Both the position numbers and the translations under genes were made by a program. DNA of 60,000 bases from Lineus longissimus (taxonomy: Eukaryota > Nemertea > Pilidiophora > Heteronemertea > Lineidae), in contig NC_088318.1 of the NCBI RefSeq assembly GCF_910592395.1, forward strand, positions 2,544,001 to 2,604,000. The letters are read 5' to 3'. Every line of letters begins with the position of its first letter. The first letter of the stretch is position 1. The notes beneath the pieces were generated by a model. The model did not search any database and was not told where the DNA came from. It worked only from the letters and a program-made list of their open reading frames with translations. Positions 20,028-35,000 of this stretch are shown here, in pieces.

Positions 20028-23000
20028 GTATGGATGTTCTGCTCTGTTTGCCTTACTGAAAGTCAACTTACTGGAGTAAGTCAACTTACTGGAGTAAGTC
20101 AACTTACTGGAGTAAGTCAACTTACTGGAGTAAGTCAACTTACTGGAGTAAGTCAACTTACTGGAGTAAGTCATCTTACTGGAGCTCTGTGCCCTCATGG
20201 GCTGTCGCTAAATAGTAATATGTCTTCCATACTGATATCATATTTTGTTATAAAATAACCTATAAATCTGTGTGAAAAACATCCAAGGCTTGATTGTATC
20301 ATTATCATCATCATATTTGTATAAAAATTGTGATTCACTTACAAAGGATATAAACAAAATGCACATTACAATGCCTCATCACAATAATATCACAACAACC
20401 TGTCAGGACCTCCTACTCCTGCAGATAACATATTGTTGTACTCGTACCAAAAATTCATCAGCGAGCTCGCCATATATATTTTTGCTCATACGTAAAGAAG
20501 TAGATATATTTTGTGTTTGATCCCCGGTGTATGTTTGATTAGGGATGGCGAAGATATTTTGTTACTACCCTTTTTTGGGTCCAATCGCAATAATGATGTT
20601 GGTGCCATTTTAACTTAGGTGCTTTGGGACTATCTCTCATCCTGGCAGTCAGCCATGAAATCCCAAATCCAAGAGAACAAGTCCAGCCCAGAGGCCTTGG
20701 AAACCCGACTTGTATCAGCACTATGTGTTCTACGACTTGCCCACAAGTTTGATACCATCCTTGTCTCTAACGAGCAACTTGACCTGCTGTGTGATTGCCT
20801 TCTGTTGAGACCGGACAAAGATGGCAAGATTCTGGATTTGATGCCAGTGCTAAATAAGCACTTCGAAAACCCAAAGTAATTATAATTCCTCCTGAATGTT
20901 TGTAAAATTGTTTTTAAATCTCCTTGAATTATGACCAGGAATAAAACTCAATGTAAATGAGAGCCATTTAAGTTTATATCTTCTAGTGGTTTATGAGTAC
21001 ATGTAATGTACCTTTATCTAAAGAAGCTATTGTTTTGTTGCCTGCAGGTTTGGCCTGGACTGTTTCTTTATATTTCCCTTTCAAGTTACATTAAGATTGT
21101 CTCCCAGTATCATACAAGGTTTAATGCAATAAATATACTGCTTTCGATTCAGATTTTTGGTGACACAACTTCTCTTCCTGTGCGAGCGAATGACAATGGA
21201 TACCTATAGAATGGATGAAGAGACCCAGCACAAGTGGCTATTTGTTGTTCCTCTTTTGCACTTTCTACATGGACTCACAACCCCCTATGAGCAGGCCTGG
21301 GACCAAGGTGTAGATCATGAGAAGCAACTTTGGTGGGGCATAAGTGTGTTCGTTCGTCAACAAGCAAAATTCAAGAAGAATGTGAATCTGCAAGGCAAAC
21401 TGTAAGATTATTAAAGACTGCTTGAGTTGATTTGTGGAGTTAAGCATGCTATATAGGCCATTGACCAAATCCCAAAAGCTGTTGTTCTTGATAATTTTGG
21501 GGCAGATTAAAAATGCTCTTATGATGTATTTGGTGATAACATCACATAATTATGAAGCTCCCACCAAAATAGTCTATGTTATCAGGTTGTTGTCCGTCAT
21601 TGATTCACCTAAATTGTTATTTCATTTCAGTTGAGTCTTTGTTTAAGGCTAACTCTCTTTCAAACCTTACTAATTCACCTGTTGGAGATTTCAGTCATAA
21701 TCATATTCTTTCAGGAAACTAAAGTTTCTGTTGAGGCATCTGGCACCCCTCTTCCATTCGGATGCACTGCTTCCAAGAACTGTAATGTCAGTCATTAGTT
21801 GGCGTCACGTCAAGAATGCCTATTCCGAGGATGCTTTCCCACTGGATTGTATGATCGCTAACTGCTACTTCTTTGTAAAAGCAGGGCCAGATTACAGTTA
21901 TGTGTCAGATGAAAGCGTAAGTTTAGAAGATGATTTTCATATGGTAAATTATCTTATTCAGACTTTTGTCATTTTTCTGCATTTGCTCAATTAACCCTGT
22001 GGATGCTTTTCCCAATCCAGGCGTGTAAATGGGTTTAAATTGTAAAGTTGGGTTTAAATCCGAAAGGAGCAAATGATGCATTGTTTAAGAAGCTCCTTGA
22101 GTGATTTTGAAAGTTTCAGCAGAGACTAGGAAATGTTAGTAGGTCCAAACTGCTGTGTACATCAGGCTGCGATCTTTATCTATTTTATGGCTGGGTGTCA
22201 AGAAGTTGACTAATTTTGTCTATAGAAAGTTGTTGATAAAATTATACCACTTATTATTTACATTCCCTCCCTGAAAAAGTTTGTTTCACCATATTTCAGA
22301 TTGAAACCCTGCAGCATTGCGTCACATTAATTCTTTCGAAAGCTGAACAAACCCTCAGCACTGATGGTGTTGAAAAGTGAGTAAAACTGCTGTTTATGGG
22401 TACTGGTTCAAAAGCAAGTTCTGGTTTCCCTTTTTTTATCCTCATTGGAGAGGTATTTACCATTGTCCCGGAACTTTGATTCCAGTGGCGTAATGAGAAT
22501 CCTTGCACTTTTTGTGTTCACTTTTGACAGTGTATTTGCAACATTCTTAGGGTTTATGATTCATTTGTCAACCGAAAAACATAAGTATCCAATAATGGCT
22601 CTGCATGTCCAGGGAACGATGCCAAGATTGATGATGGTCATGAAAGCCAATCTGATTCTAATGGTGTCATTATCTTCTTACAGGAGCAAGCAAGACTCCT
22701 TGATGAAAGAGGTGATAATTGTCGAGACACTGGCTTGGAATTTTCTCAAACTCGTCCTGAATGCTACAAGGCCCAACTCTCTTTGGAAGAGGGGCTCGAT
22801 TGTGGTCCCTGTTGCTCTGAATCTGATGGTTACCATTCTCAACGCTCATTTCCGTATGATTGAGTGGATTCCTAAGGAAGAGCAGAATACTGTCCATGCC
22901 CAACATAAGGTTGTTACTGACTACATGAATGAGATGAAGAATGGTATCATTCCTTGGCTTAAGTCAGTGCTGACTTGGCCCCTTGCGGCTACTTATGGTG

Positions 23001-26000
23001 TATTCCACGTAGCAAAAGAACCTCAGGTGTGTATTTATAGACTCGGCGCTACCATACATGTAAGAGTACAAAGCTATATAGATGGATTGGTTGAATACAA
23101 ATGATAACTCTTCAGCAATATAGATGGATTGGTTGAATACAAATGGTAACTCTTCAGCTATATAGATGGATTGGTTGAATACAAATGATAACTCTTCAGC
23201 TATATAGATGGATTGGTTGAATACAAATTATAACTCTTCAGCTATATAGATTGATTGGTTGAATACAAATGATAACTCTTCAGCTATATAGATCGATTGG
23301 TTAAATACACACGATAACTCTTAAGCTATGGATGGATTGATTGAATACATGTGATAAATCTTCCTGCCATAACATGAGATAAAGTGGTAAAGCAGTTTGT
23401 ACAAATGCTGGCATTTTAATTGAAATCTATATTGAATACATATAGTTGACTGTGTTTTATGCCCCTGTGGCCAAATAAAGGGCTGGGGGCCCCTCACTTT
23501 ATAAAATGAAGCAACTATGATGTCAAGTGTAACATACTTCAGATATCAATCAGTGGTATTATATTTCTTTACAGCTTTGGAGCCAGTTGCTCACAGTTGA
23601 ATTTTGCACTGAACATGCCAAGACTCTTTGGAGGAAGACCTTGTTGAATGCTCTGGAAAGGAGGATTGCTGAGGTGTGGATATATTTGTATAACACATGT
23701 TCTATGATGAGGTTCATGTATGAACTGAAGGTTGTTTCAATGGAAATGTGCAATGGAAAGCAATGTGCAGTCAAAAGCACTAAGATTAAGAAGCAGTAAA
23801 GAACGTCGTAATGTTGTTTTTGAGTTTTTATGTACATGAATTTCCATGTGAAATCTTATCAATTGAAAACTGATCGAATGAGCCTGCAATAGATACACTA
23901 CAGACTGCGCCATGACCTCATTGACTTCTTACAAGCTGCTTAAGTAAGCTTTCAATCGATCTATTTCAGCTGCCTCTCGCCACACAAGTAGAGGTGTACT
24001 GTGGAAAGACGGACTTCAGTTCTTATGATCCAGGTATCGATGAAACATTCAGCAAGATGGCCTTTGAAGCTGTGGTAGGTACTGCCTTAAATTTATAGCC
24101 TCATGAAAGCAAAATATGATTGTATTCTGTAAGCATGGTTCTTCATGTCAAATTGTCTGTCTGAGAGTATTGGTGGGTTTGCCTTAGAAAGTGAGTTCAT
24201 TTCTTTTAGTTATATTGGGGGTTGGGTGACTTTGAAATAACTTGCAGTCTAATAAATTGAAGTCATGTCTTCCTTGGACTTGATATTGATTAAACTGGAT
24301 GTCTTCTATGAATCTTGTCTGCCCCATTAATATCCATTGTTGTTGACACATTTTTTTAGATCCCATTCTGTTTTGTTTTAACACTGTGGTTCAAATGTCC
24401 TTGCATTTGTTGCTTTTTGTAAGCTGGGGCATTTTTTTTCAGAAAGAAGAGGTGAACATCCTGAACATTACCAGCTACAACAAGGACAAGTATAAAAGGC
24501 TTGTGTGCCAAACCTTTGAGGAGGCTTGGAAAAAAGCAATCGGAACTGACCAGAACATCAAAAAGATCATGACTCACCTGCTGTCATGGCCATCATTCTC
24601 GAGGTGTTTAGAGATATTCAGTACAGGTACTTGAAATATTTCTTCACCAGTTCTGTTCTGCATGAAATCGTTTATTTTTCCTTGATGTTTTCCATGTTGT
24701 CAGCAACTTTGTTCACAGGTAGTATATTCATTAAAGAATACATTATATATGTACATTATATTCATTAAAGAATACATTATATAGGTACATTATATTCATT
24801 AAAGAATACATTATATAGGTACATTATATTCATTAGAGAATACATTATATAGGTACATTATATTCATTAGAGAATACATTATATAGGTACATTATATTCA
24901 TTAGAGAATACATTATATAGGTACATTATATTATATTCATTAAAGAATACATTATATAGGTACATTATATTATATTCATTAAAGAATACATTATATAGGT
25001 ACATTATGTTCATTAAAAAAGTACACTATATGGGTACATTATATTCATTAAAAAGTACATTATATAGGTTCCTCTATTTTGTGCTGTTTCGAAGATGGCC
25101 CTACTGCACAACACTTTACAGAAAAGCCAATTAAATGCACTGAGCTAACTTCACCTTCAAACTAATAAAATGTATTTAAATTATGTATAAACCATTATTC
25201 AATTATGTTCACGAATAAAATATTTAGCAGTCAAGTCCTCAAAGTATGTTTTCGTTGGGAACAAAATGTTCAAGTGTGTCACTCAGTAGATGAAATTTTT
25301 TTCAATTTTTGAGGGAAAGAGCCAGTTCCCTGACATGTTATGTCAGATGAAAATCGGCAGATTTGTTTTTTTCACTATATTTTCTTTTAGTCATAACATG
25401 TAAATTTCTCTGAACTAATTCATCGGACAGCTGCTGCTTCGTTCAAACTGGTTTTTGTTTCGGGGTGTTATTTTTGCGCTGAACAGCTATCAAAACGAGT
25501 TTTATGGTGTTCATGGCAATTTTGGTTTGTCAGCATATTTGTGTATATGGTATGAGCATTCATAAAACTGCTATCTTACTTCATGAAAATCTATTTCAGA
25601 CAAAAGAAAAATACTCTTTGATGATATCTGTGTCGAGCACATCGCCACAGCCCTATCAGTTCTCTCGTATGAGAAGAATCTGCTCCTGAATAACAGCCTC
25701 TCAGTGGCTGACTTTGAACTTCTCACCAAGCACCAGGAATCGTTCATCACGCTCTGCTGTATCGAGGCTGCTCGTGAAGATGACACCAATGATCCTGAGG
25801 GAAAGAAGGCGAAACAGGAGCCTTTGCGGACTCACTTGACACAGTTCTTCCAGCTGAGACAACAGGAACTGGAGTACTTCAGGTGGATGTCCGATAAGTA
25901 CCTCATTCTGCTGGGACACTGTAAAGACCTTCCATGCAGTAAGTCTCCATTTGTTAAGCATTTTGATACTCCACCATTCGAAGTTAACAAGGTTACTTTT

Positions 26001-29000
26001 TTTGTGTCGTTTGATCTCAAATCTTTTGCAAAAAAGGTGGTGTTTGAGCAGCTAATTTAAGCTACTGTAAAACAGGAAATTTTTGTGGCTGTTTAATTTT
26101 CTCAATCAGCAAAATCCGCAACAAATAAAATGCCGCGGACAACAAACTTGAACTCAATTACTGTTAGTGTCCTCAAAACGCTAAATCAAAACTACCCCAA
26201 AGATGCGATTTCACAAAACTGTGAACAATGATAGCCATGAATATTTCCTGGTTTACAGTATTTGAGCTCTGAAATCTTGGAAAGTAGGATAAATCAAAAA
26301 CCTCTGTGTATGTAAAAAATGTATGGCAATAGCATTCTGACTCTTGGTTGTATTGTCTACTTACAGATGTCCACACGGAGTCGCTCTCTCGTCTGCTCCA
26401 AGGAGATCTTGGTAAGAGAATCTTGGGCGAGATAGTTGATCCAGCCAAGGCACCATACAAGGATGGACGCTTACCAAGGATCACACTCTTTGGGATCTCG
26501 GACACAGTCCTTCGCATCCTGGACAAGGTCAGGGCTCTCTCAACGAGCATCATTTTGAATCGGCTGTGGGCGTATTTTGGACAAGTTGAAAAGGACGAGA
26601 TGGGAGCTGATGCTATTGAGCTGCGGCTAGACGAAGCTGTTGAAAAAGTTTGGGAGCCATCATGGAACAGATGGTCTCAGCTGGTCCAAAAGTTGAATGT
26701 TGGAAATGTCACCTTGAATCAGATTGATGAGCACTTTGGTTGCTTTAAGAAGAAGATGTCAGACATAAAAGTCGAGTTGGAATGCATGCGTGAGTATGTG
26801 GAGAGTACCCTCAATTTTGATGAGATTTTGAAGCAGCTTGACCTCTACTACAAGTTGGATGGTTACACCAGGGGTGCTGTGACCATTCTCAAGGTCAAGA
26901 AAGAGATGGAGCTGACAGGAGACTTCAGTCAGGTCGAGACACTGGCTTATGTGGTAGGTAGCAGTTTGTACAACCTCCTTGATCTCTTTATATTACCGTA
27001 TGTGATGATAATTATTAGTTTGGCTAAGTTCAGGTGTAGTTCTTCTGCATTCTGCTCGGCTATGATGAGCCTGCAACCGGTAGCACCGGGGGTCATCCTG
27101 GGTCCATCAATAACGCCGTAATGGTGTGGAGTCCTTGAGGCAAGGGGTCTGGTGTCTTCCTCCCTGGCTGTGAGAGGAACAATGAAAAGTGTTCAAAAAC
27201 TGTCTTTGAGCATAAGCGTTGAGATGGAAGTCAGAAGTAGTTGATTTGTCGCTTTCCTTTAGCAGCAATTTGGGACTCGGAATAAACCGATAAAAAACGT
27301 GGTCGTCCACCTCTTGTTCATTTCAGACTGAGCACAAGCATAAACCACTCAGGAGCATGAACAGGAACCTGCTGACGACAGGAAAGATCTTGGAAAACAT
27401 CACAGTCGAGCAGGTGGAGTGTCTGAAGGCTGTGGCCAAGTGCAAGGAACTTGTGAAATGGTTGAAAGGCATTGGTGGTAAGTTGATGAGAGTTTTTGAA
27501 CATTGTTGATTTCCTTGAGCAGAACACTTTTGCCGAAGTACTTCTCCTGATTTCAAAGCTTAACTGTATGTATGTTGTCTAGAGTCACCATTAGAATATT
27601 CTTGTAAATGCGGATGTTTGAAGGTGCACTGGCTCTCGTCTAGTGATGATAATTCTTAACTCCTTCGGCCCTGCTCTTAACTTATTGCTATGTCTGCAGG
27701 TACAAAGGAGCTAAAAGTATTTGTTGATTTGGCGAGTACGACCGCTGGTGAGGGAGATATGGACCTGGATCGCGTCTCCATGCTCCATGCTGTGGTGACC
27801 GGCTATGCCCCACTCATCTGCGACCTGAAGAAAGATGCTTCTGCCGAGGTTTTCTTGGGCCACTGTAAGATGGTTTGGCGCGCTTTGGAGTCGGATAATA
27901 AGCTTACAAGCAAATTGGTAGGTACTTGTACTGAAGTTCTTACTACCTTGATTCACCAGGTGGAGGTTGTAATGTTTGAGAGTAAAGTGCTCAATGATTC
28001 GAGGAAGAGATTCGAGATATTTAATTTCAAAGAATGGTGGACAGTTACTTCATATTCTAAAAGGCCTTAGTCACAGTATATCATTGTTTCTAATACAAAA
28101 TACATTACGCCTCGTTTTGATCGGAGCGGTCTTGGTATCGTAACCAATGACCGCCTGGGTGCGTGACGTCATCTTCACAAGGATCATTCTTTGACGAAAA
28201 CGGAACATATATACCTTTCAAATCGTATTTAATTTAAAACCCTCGGTGAAGCGCCTCGGGTTTTGGACAGCATTTTCGGTCTACCCGAGCGGTCTTGATT
28301 ATACAACCAATGACCGCCAGCTCGGTATTAATTCCTTAAGCCTTGGCTTTGGTTGTGGTGAGGGCATTGAGCTGTCTGTTTTTATAAGCACTTTACCCAA
28401 GGACACAAGTTTACCGCAATCTTTTGCAGCTGGACACCAAGAGGCACATGGCCAGGCTGAAGTTCATCAAGGACTCCCATGGGTCAGTTGAAGTCTCTTC
28501 GCTCAGCGAGGTGGACGCCATCAACGGGCGAGGTGTCTACAAAGTTGGCAATCTCAAGAAAGGACACAAGGTATTCATACAGTCTAAAGTTCCTGTTCTC
28601 TTCTCGATCTTATTGTACTGCTGGGTGATGGTTCCACACGAAATGCTCCTCAGGAAATCTCTAATAGAATTGTTTGAGGAAGAAATCCTTATTTGCAGAT
28701 GGTATCTTTCATAAATTTACATGCAAATCAAGCTGGAAACTTTCATTTTCAAGAGATATTATTCTAGGGGTATTCACTTTTTCAGTAGACTTGAGGTGAA
28801 CTGGGATGGTATCATTTGTTGGCTTGTTGTTGAGTAATTGAGGACAATCATGAGGTGTGGGTTGGAACCCCAACTGTTTGGTTTAAAAGACACTCATTTT
28901 ACCAGTTTTGCAGATTAGAATATCCTTCGTTTTTCTTTAGGACATCCGAGATGTCATTCAGTTGACGGTGCCTACATTGAAAGACGATCCGAAGAGAATG

Positions 29001-32000
29001 TACAACATTGATCAGCTGAATGAACTCCAGAGCAAACTGATGTTGATGTCGTCTGGGAAGAGAGGTAACAAAGATGAGGGTGTGCAGCACAGCCAGATTG
29101 ACAGATTCACAGAGGTAGGTTGAATTTTGTCCAACACCGACCTCACTCGCATGCGTACAATAGAATGAGTGGGGTATGGCTAAAATGTGGACACATGTCC
29201 TCTTCAACATTTTTAGTAAATGATTGATCCGCAGTCTGTTAAAAGTGCTGCTTGTATAAATCACCTTACTTTTGCTGCTTTAGGTTGGTTTCCCTCCCCT
29301 TCCGTGTCGTTCAGTGTCACCTTTTCCACATTTTAGATCTTTGAAGGTGTGACCAGGCTTGCCAAAGCCTACATCAGAATATGTTCTGCTGGAAATATCC
29401 TCTTCCAAGATTGGGTGTCGACACTGATTTGCAAGTTGACAACGAAAAACAATATCCGGGTCGACTTCCATCTGAAGAAGGGAATATTGATGGAGAAGAA
29501 CCAAGGTCAACTGACACAACAGATCCACAATCTGGCCGACTTCATGGAGTCTTGTTTACAAGATTGGCAGGAATATCTCGTCAGGCAGCGTGGGAAGTAT
29601 CCGCAGCTGAATCATTTCACAACGGCACAAATTGTCCTACTTCGCAGTGAGTTTGCCACGGTCACTAGTGCAGACGTCAAAAGCTTGACGTATAATATGC
29701 TTCATAGCGTCAAAACCAATGCCAGGAGAGAGGATTTGATTGGGGCAGTGCGAGCTGCTCACAATTATCTTGAGGCAAAGGCATCGCCGCAAAAGGAAGA
29801 GGAGGACACAGAAATGCCTGAGGAACCATCAGAGAACTTGCTTGATTTGAAGGAGCGGCTAATCGGAGCGGGCTTCAGTGAGAAGTTGGCGTGTCTGGCT
29901 ATCCGGGAGAATGTAAGGGTCGGCTACGATGAGGATAAGTGTAAGTGTGTTTACCTCCAATAATTTTGAAAATCCCGTTCGGAAATAATTGAAGTACCTG
30001 TGGTCAAATGCAGGCAACTGAGGTTGTCTTAATGAGCACTTTTTGCTAGGTAATCAGAAAAGGGAAAGGGGTACAGTTATAGCCTCCACAATATAGAAAA
30101 CAGCTCGGCCCATTGTCATAAAGTGTGTTACCTAATAACATCATGTTGACAAGTCATTTCATCAGACTGTGCAGTACGCATTAATGAGTACAGAGGCTAT
30201 AATTGTATTTGGCCATAATTGTACCACCTTGCTTTACATTCGTGTAATTTCCTGAAAATGCACCCAATGTTACCCTGTGACTGAACCAAATTGAACTTCG
30301 TTCAGGTATGGTCTGGTGTTTTGAGAATCGGGACAGAATCGACAATGCCAATAGTGATGATGATGATGATGAGGATGGGGATGTGACGATGGGCAATGAT
30401 GGAGAGGCTGAAATGATGAGAGATCTTGATCGACTGCAGCCAACCACGTCGATGAATACTGTGACATCAGAACTGTTGGGTCAGCTGGATAGGCATGAGA
30501 AGTATGTCTGGCATCTGATTCGGTTGAAAAAGATTGTGCCGTGTATTTACTTCTTACTGGGACTTCTTAGCTGGTTGAGCAATCAGAAGAGCTCTATCAT
30601 GCTTGTTCGGCCCAGACAGCCTCGGCAATGGGGTTTACAGGGCTTCTGACTGGGCGGTACCCGAGTGGAAGGCCCACATTCTTGCTCGGGAAAGTGGCAA
30701 TCTCAGCCCGCTCATTGATATTGTGAAAGTCATGAGACAGAAAACGAAACATGAGTCGAGTTTGAGACCAGTGTCATGGACGCAGCAAGCTTGGGGGGCT
30801 GAAGTTGTCGAAAAAGTGTGTTTTTGACCATGATTTTCGGCAAAAGTTCTGCGAAACTTTCATATTGCCCCCCCCCCCCCGACCAAAAAGCTAGCTATGC
30901 CCTGGAGTGTTATTTGACAGGGGTTAAGTTACTAGTGCTGTGGAGTTTCGGCTCATAAACTCCTCGTTCACTTCCAGGGCCCTGTGTGATCAGCTCAAGG
31001 AACTCTGGGTCAAGTTTCTCAGTTCGGTCTCGATGAGCGTGAAGGACTACCGCAGCGTCGAGCATCTCGGATTGATTCTGGACCGGCTCTCAGACAGAGG
31101 TAAGAGAGGCAAAAAATCTAGTCTGAGAACTTCCATGTAAAATTAAACCTATCTTCATCATTTTAAGGTTTACATGTCAGCTGACTTCAGTTTGAATTTT
31201 CTGATTTAGGTCTGTTTCCCTAGCAACTGGGAAGAATTGTTTTCTTAAAATTTGATGAAAAGTGTGTATTGAGTGTAGTTTGAGGTCACTCATGTAAAAT
31301 AACTCGTTGACTTATTTCATTTTTCAACCTCTACTCTTTCAGAGGGCAGAATATTACTTAGGACCTTCCCACCATTTCTGAGATCAGGGCGACCCAACTT
31401 GATTGTCTGCCCAGAAGGTAGGTGGCCGTCTGCTTGAAATCTTATCTTTTTCCTGACCTAATCTTATCCGCTAGTATTTCTACTATTGGCTAATAACTGA
31501 TAGTTGTCTCAGTCAAAAACGGTTCCAAAAAAGCTGAAAGCATAAAATGTAACCCTGCTCTCTTTTTCAGCTGATATATACAACATGGTACTCAGCCTTT
31601 ACATGGATGACCCCAAGCTTCCTCTACCAGATGATGAGGAGATCCTTCTCTGTACAAACTCAACTACCACAGAGGAAGTAAGTGACTAGGTTTCTCCACT
31701 ATGCTTTTTGTGACTGGTGATGTGTCCTACTTTCTGGCCGAGAGTTCATTTTCTTTTTTGTTGTCATCTTCTTATTCCAACTCCTCCTTGGTAGGTTGAC
31801 TTGCTCTGGCAACGAGCGACTTGCGATCAGATGAACCAGGGCAAGATCTACTGCCTGGTGAACGCCGACAGACTTGACTATGATGTCAGCGATAGCGTCG
31901 AGAAGTCATTGGAGAAGCACATCAAAGGAAAGAAAGGTAACAGGATTTTTCTGCACTTTATCTTGATCTACTCTCGGGGAAATTGCTAGACAACAAAAAC

Positions 32001-35000
32001 TACTCATTGTCGATTTCTCCCCTGGTGGCACATTGGATGCATGTAAAGTATTGGGTTTTCGCTACAAAGTTGGTCAGTTATGGCTGCCTTAAAGTTTCTT
32101 ATGGATATATCTCTGAATAGTCTGCATGTCTTCCTTGTCTATTTATATAATGAACTATTTTTCCACATTGCACAAAAACCAGAATACCATAGACTGTAGA
32201 CCTGTCAACCCCATACAATGTAAACATTGCAGTCAATGGTAGTGTTTTTTATTTCTGTCAAAGTTGCAGTCAACTGTAGTGTTGTTATTTCTGTCTTGCA
32301 GACTATCGCCTGGTCATCGTCTGCTCGTCAGAGCGAGAGGACAAATCCCGCATGGTTACGGCACTTGACCGTGACAGATGCAACCTGCTGATCCGTCCCA
32401 CAGCCGAGATCAGTGAATACCTGAAACAGCAGTTCAAGAGAGATTATCCCGGGGACCAGTCAGCACCAAAGTTAGATTACGATAAGTAAGTTCATTTGGA
32501 AAAGTGCTTTGTGCAGTGAATCTGCCTTGAATTTAGTCCTATTGAAGGCTCATCATCACTATCATCATTATGGGACTGGAGTGCTAAGATATTGATTTCA
32601 GATGATTATGTAATGTTATGTGAGTTTGGCCCAATTGTAATTTGTGATTAAGCATAACACCAAATTTTTTCAGCTGCTCTGTTCGCCTTGTGAAATCATT
32701 CACTGCGGGGGTAGGCAAGACCCTGATTGCCACTAGAATGAGTGCAGACTTGAAGAAGGAGCATGGTGCGACTGTCAGCATCCCTCTTCACGAGAGATAC
32801 GTTACAGAATCTGACCTCGTTGAAAAGCTGATCGTTCGAACAGAAGCTGGGGGTCGGAATGTTGCCAGGTTGTTTCACATAGACATCGGACACGACGTAA
32901 GTTCATGTCTGGCTTTCTATAGTTCATACTGTTGTTGATTTCATTAAGATCGTCCTATCAGATCAAGTTGGTTTTGACCTTGGCGTCGAGATTGTTGTTA
33001 CTTGTAGTCTCATCGAAGGCTCCGACTTTTTGCCCATATTTCAGGTTGTGGATGGCGTGGACCATGTCCTGTTCAATCTCCTTGTCCTTCGCTGCATCAA
33101 AGATGCTTCTGGGCAATGTTGGAGGCGGTCGCCTGCTGACCTCTACCTGATTGAGAATCTGCCCTTGCTCAAGCGAGAGGTCCAGAGAACAAATGTAAGC
33201 CTCAGTGTTTTGCGGTGTTGTGGTGATTGTGATGCGATTGTTCCCTTGAAAATAGATTTGGATTATGTATCGCAAGCATACCCTGCTATACAGACATGAA
33301 GATCAGTCCAATGGTTACGGCCTCTGTTTTTTAGGGTAAACGGGCACATTTAAGTGCATCTGGTGTATAGCTTATATGAAAATACCCCAAGAAACAAAGA
33401 ATATGATCAATGGGCTCGTCTCCTGGGGTGTATAGCCTGGTATACTCGCACACAGTGGATTAGAACTTGATCATTTACAAGTTACTTCAACTAGAGGATT
33501 AATTGATCTTGGGGGAGAGGGTTCAGCTAAAATCGGATAAATTTGGCCTCGTAAAAACTGGATAAAATCTCGAGTAGCACTCTTCATTTGTGCCTTTTCA
33601 ATGAATGATAAAATACATTTAACTTTCATTTGCTTGGCTTCCATCTTGTTTCTTTCCTATCTTCAGCAAACAGAAAAAGTTCAGTTCGTTCATCGCATGC
33701 TGAATATTCTTCCAAGTGTAACCTGCCGACCGCCAAAGGAAACGTTGAAGATATTGAGGAATGAATATCGACCAGAAGGTAAACAAAACAAACCTGGCCA
33801 CAGCCGAAAAAGAACTGTGCTAAATTCATCAATGAATAATCGGTTAAAAGGAGCTCAACTCAGCTGATTAATTCGATTATGTCTCTTGAACTCTGCCAAG
33901 AAACCCTCTACTCAATAAGTATCATACCTGGAAAAGCTGAAAGTTGGAAGAAGTTATCCTCCCTCTTCTACTTTATTTGCTCTCTTTAGAATCAGGGTGT
34001 CCTATCAAATGCTGAACCGTGTTTGTTTTGTAGATTTTAGCCAGGATGACCCCCCTGCTGCATGATAATATATGTACTAGCAAAGAGTTTCAGAGACCGT
34101 ACATATACTTGAGGGACTTGACAGCCAGGAGACCGGCTGTTCCCCAACCAGAATTGATGAATACGGATAGAGTTCCAGAGCTAGAACTGCTGCTCAGGTT
34201 CAGCATAACTTTCAGCTAAAGTGTTGTGTCCTGTTTTAGATTTCAATCGTGATGACCCGCTGCTTCACAACGACATCTCTACCAGCCAGGAATTCCAGGG
34301 ACCGTACAGATACCTGACGGAGTTGACAGGACGACAGGACACTCCTCCGTTCTTTTGGCTGGACTTGCTCCTGAGGTATGACATGATTTTGTCCTGGTTT
34401 TGCAAGACCGAAAATCTCATAAAATCAATGGAGAGTATCTCTGTTTGAAGGGCAGCAACAAATGTCACTGATTGACATTTCAGACCACCGATGCAATACA
34501 TTGTGGAAGGTTTCCTGTTTAAATGCTTTGATAATAGGCCTAATGGCTGACCTCAATGCTTAAACATTTCAGATACTGTGGGGTTGAAAATCCGTCATGG
34601 GCCGAACTGCGTCACTTCATCTCGTTCCTAAACATCCAACTCCACGACTGCGAACATTCCGACTTCTGCTCAGACATACTGAAAGACGTTTTCCCAGGAT
34701 TCACAGCGTTCGTTGTCAACTTCATGATTCAGATGTCGAAGGATTTTGCCACTCGGTCGTTGAAGATGTCGGAAGAAACGCCCCAGTTACAGCAGGACAT
34801 GAAGGATGAGGCTATGGAGGAAGAGGAGGAGGATGAACTGCCCATTGCTCTTCGCAGGACGTGGGAAACAAGGTACGTCAAGTGTCGTCTGCTCAGGGCT
34901 TTTGCATGAGCTGGTGTCTGTTGATGTTTACTCCATGCTGTTAAAATAGGTGACGTCTGCTCCTACTGGCTGTTACGTCTGCTCTAGGCTGTTGAATTAA

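Noticed and set aside
28080-28340. Two similar blocks with AACCAATGACCGCC in an intron, considered as a promoter or gene end
   Set aside because: Short imperfect duplication with no exon, splice or poly(A) context; treated as intronic repeat noise.
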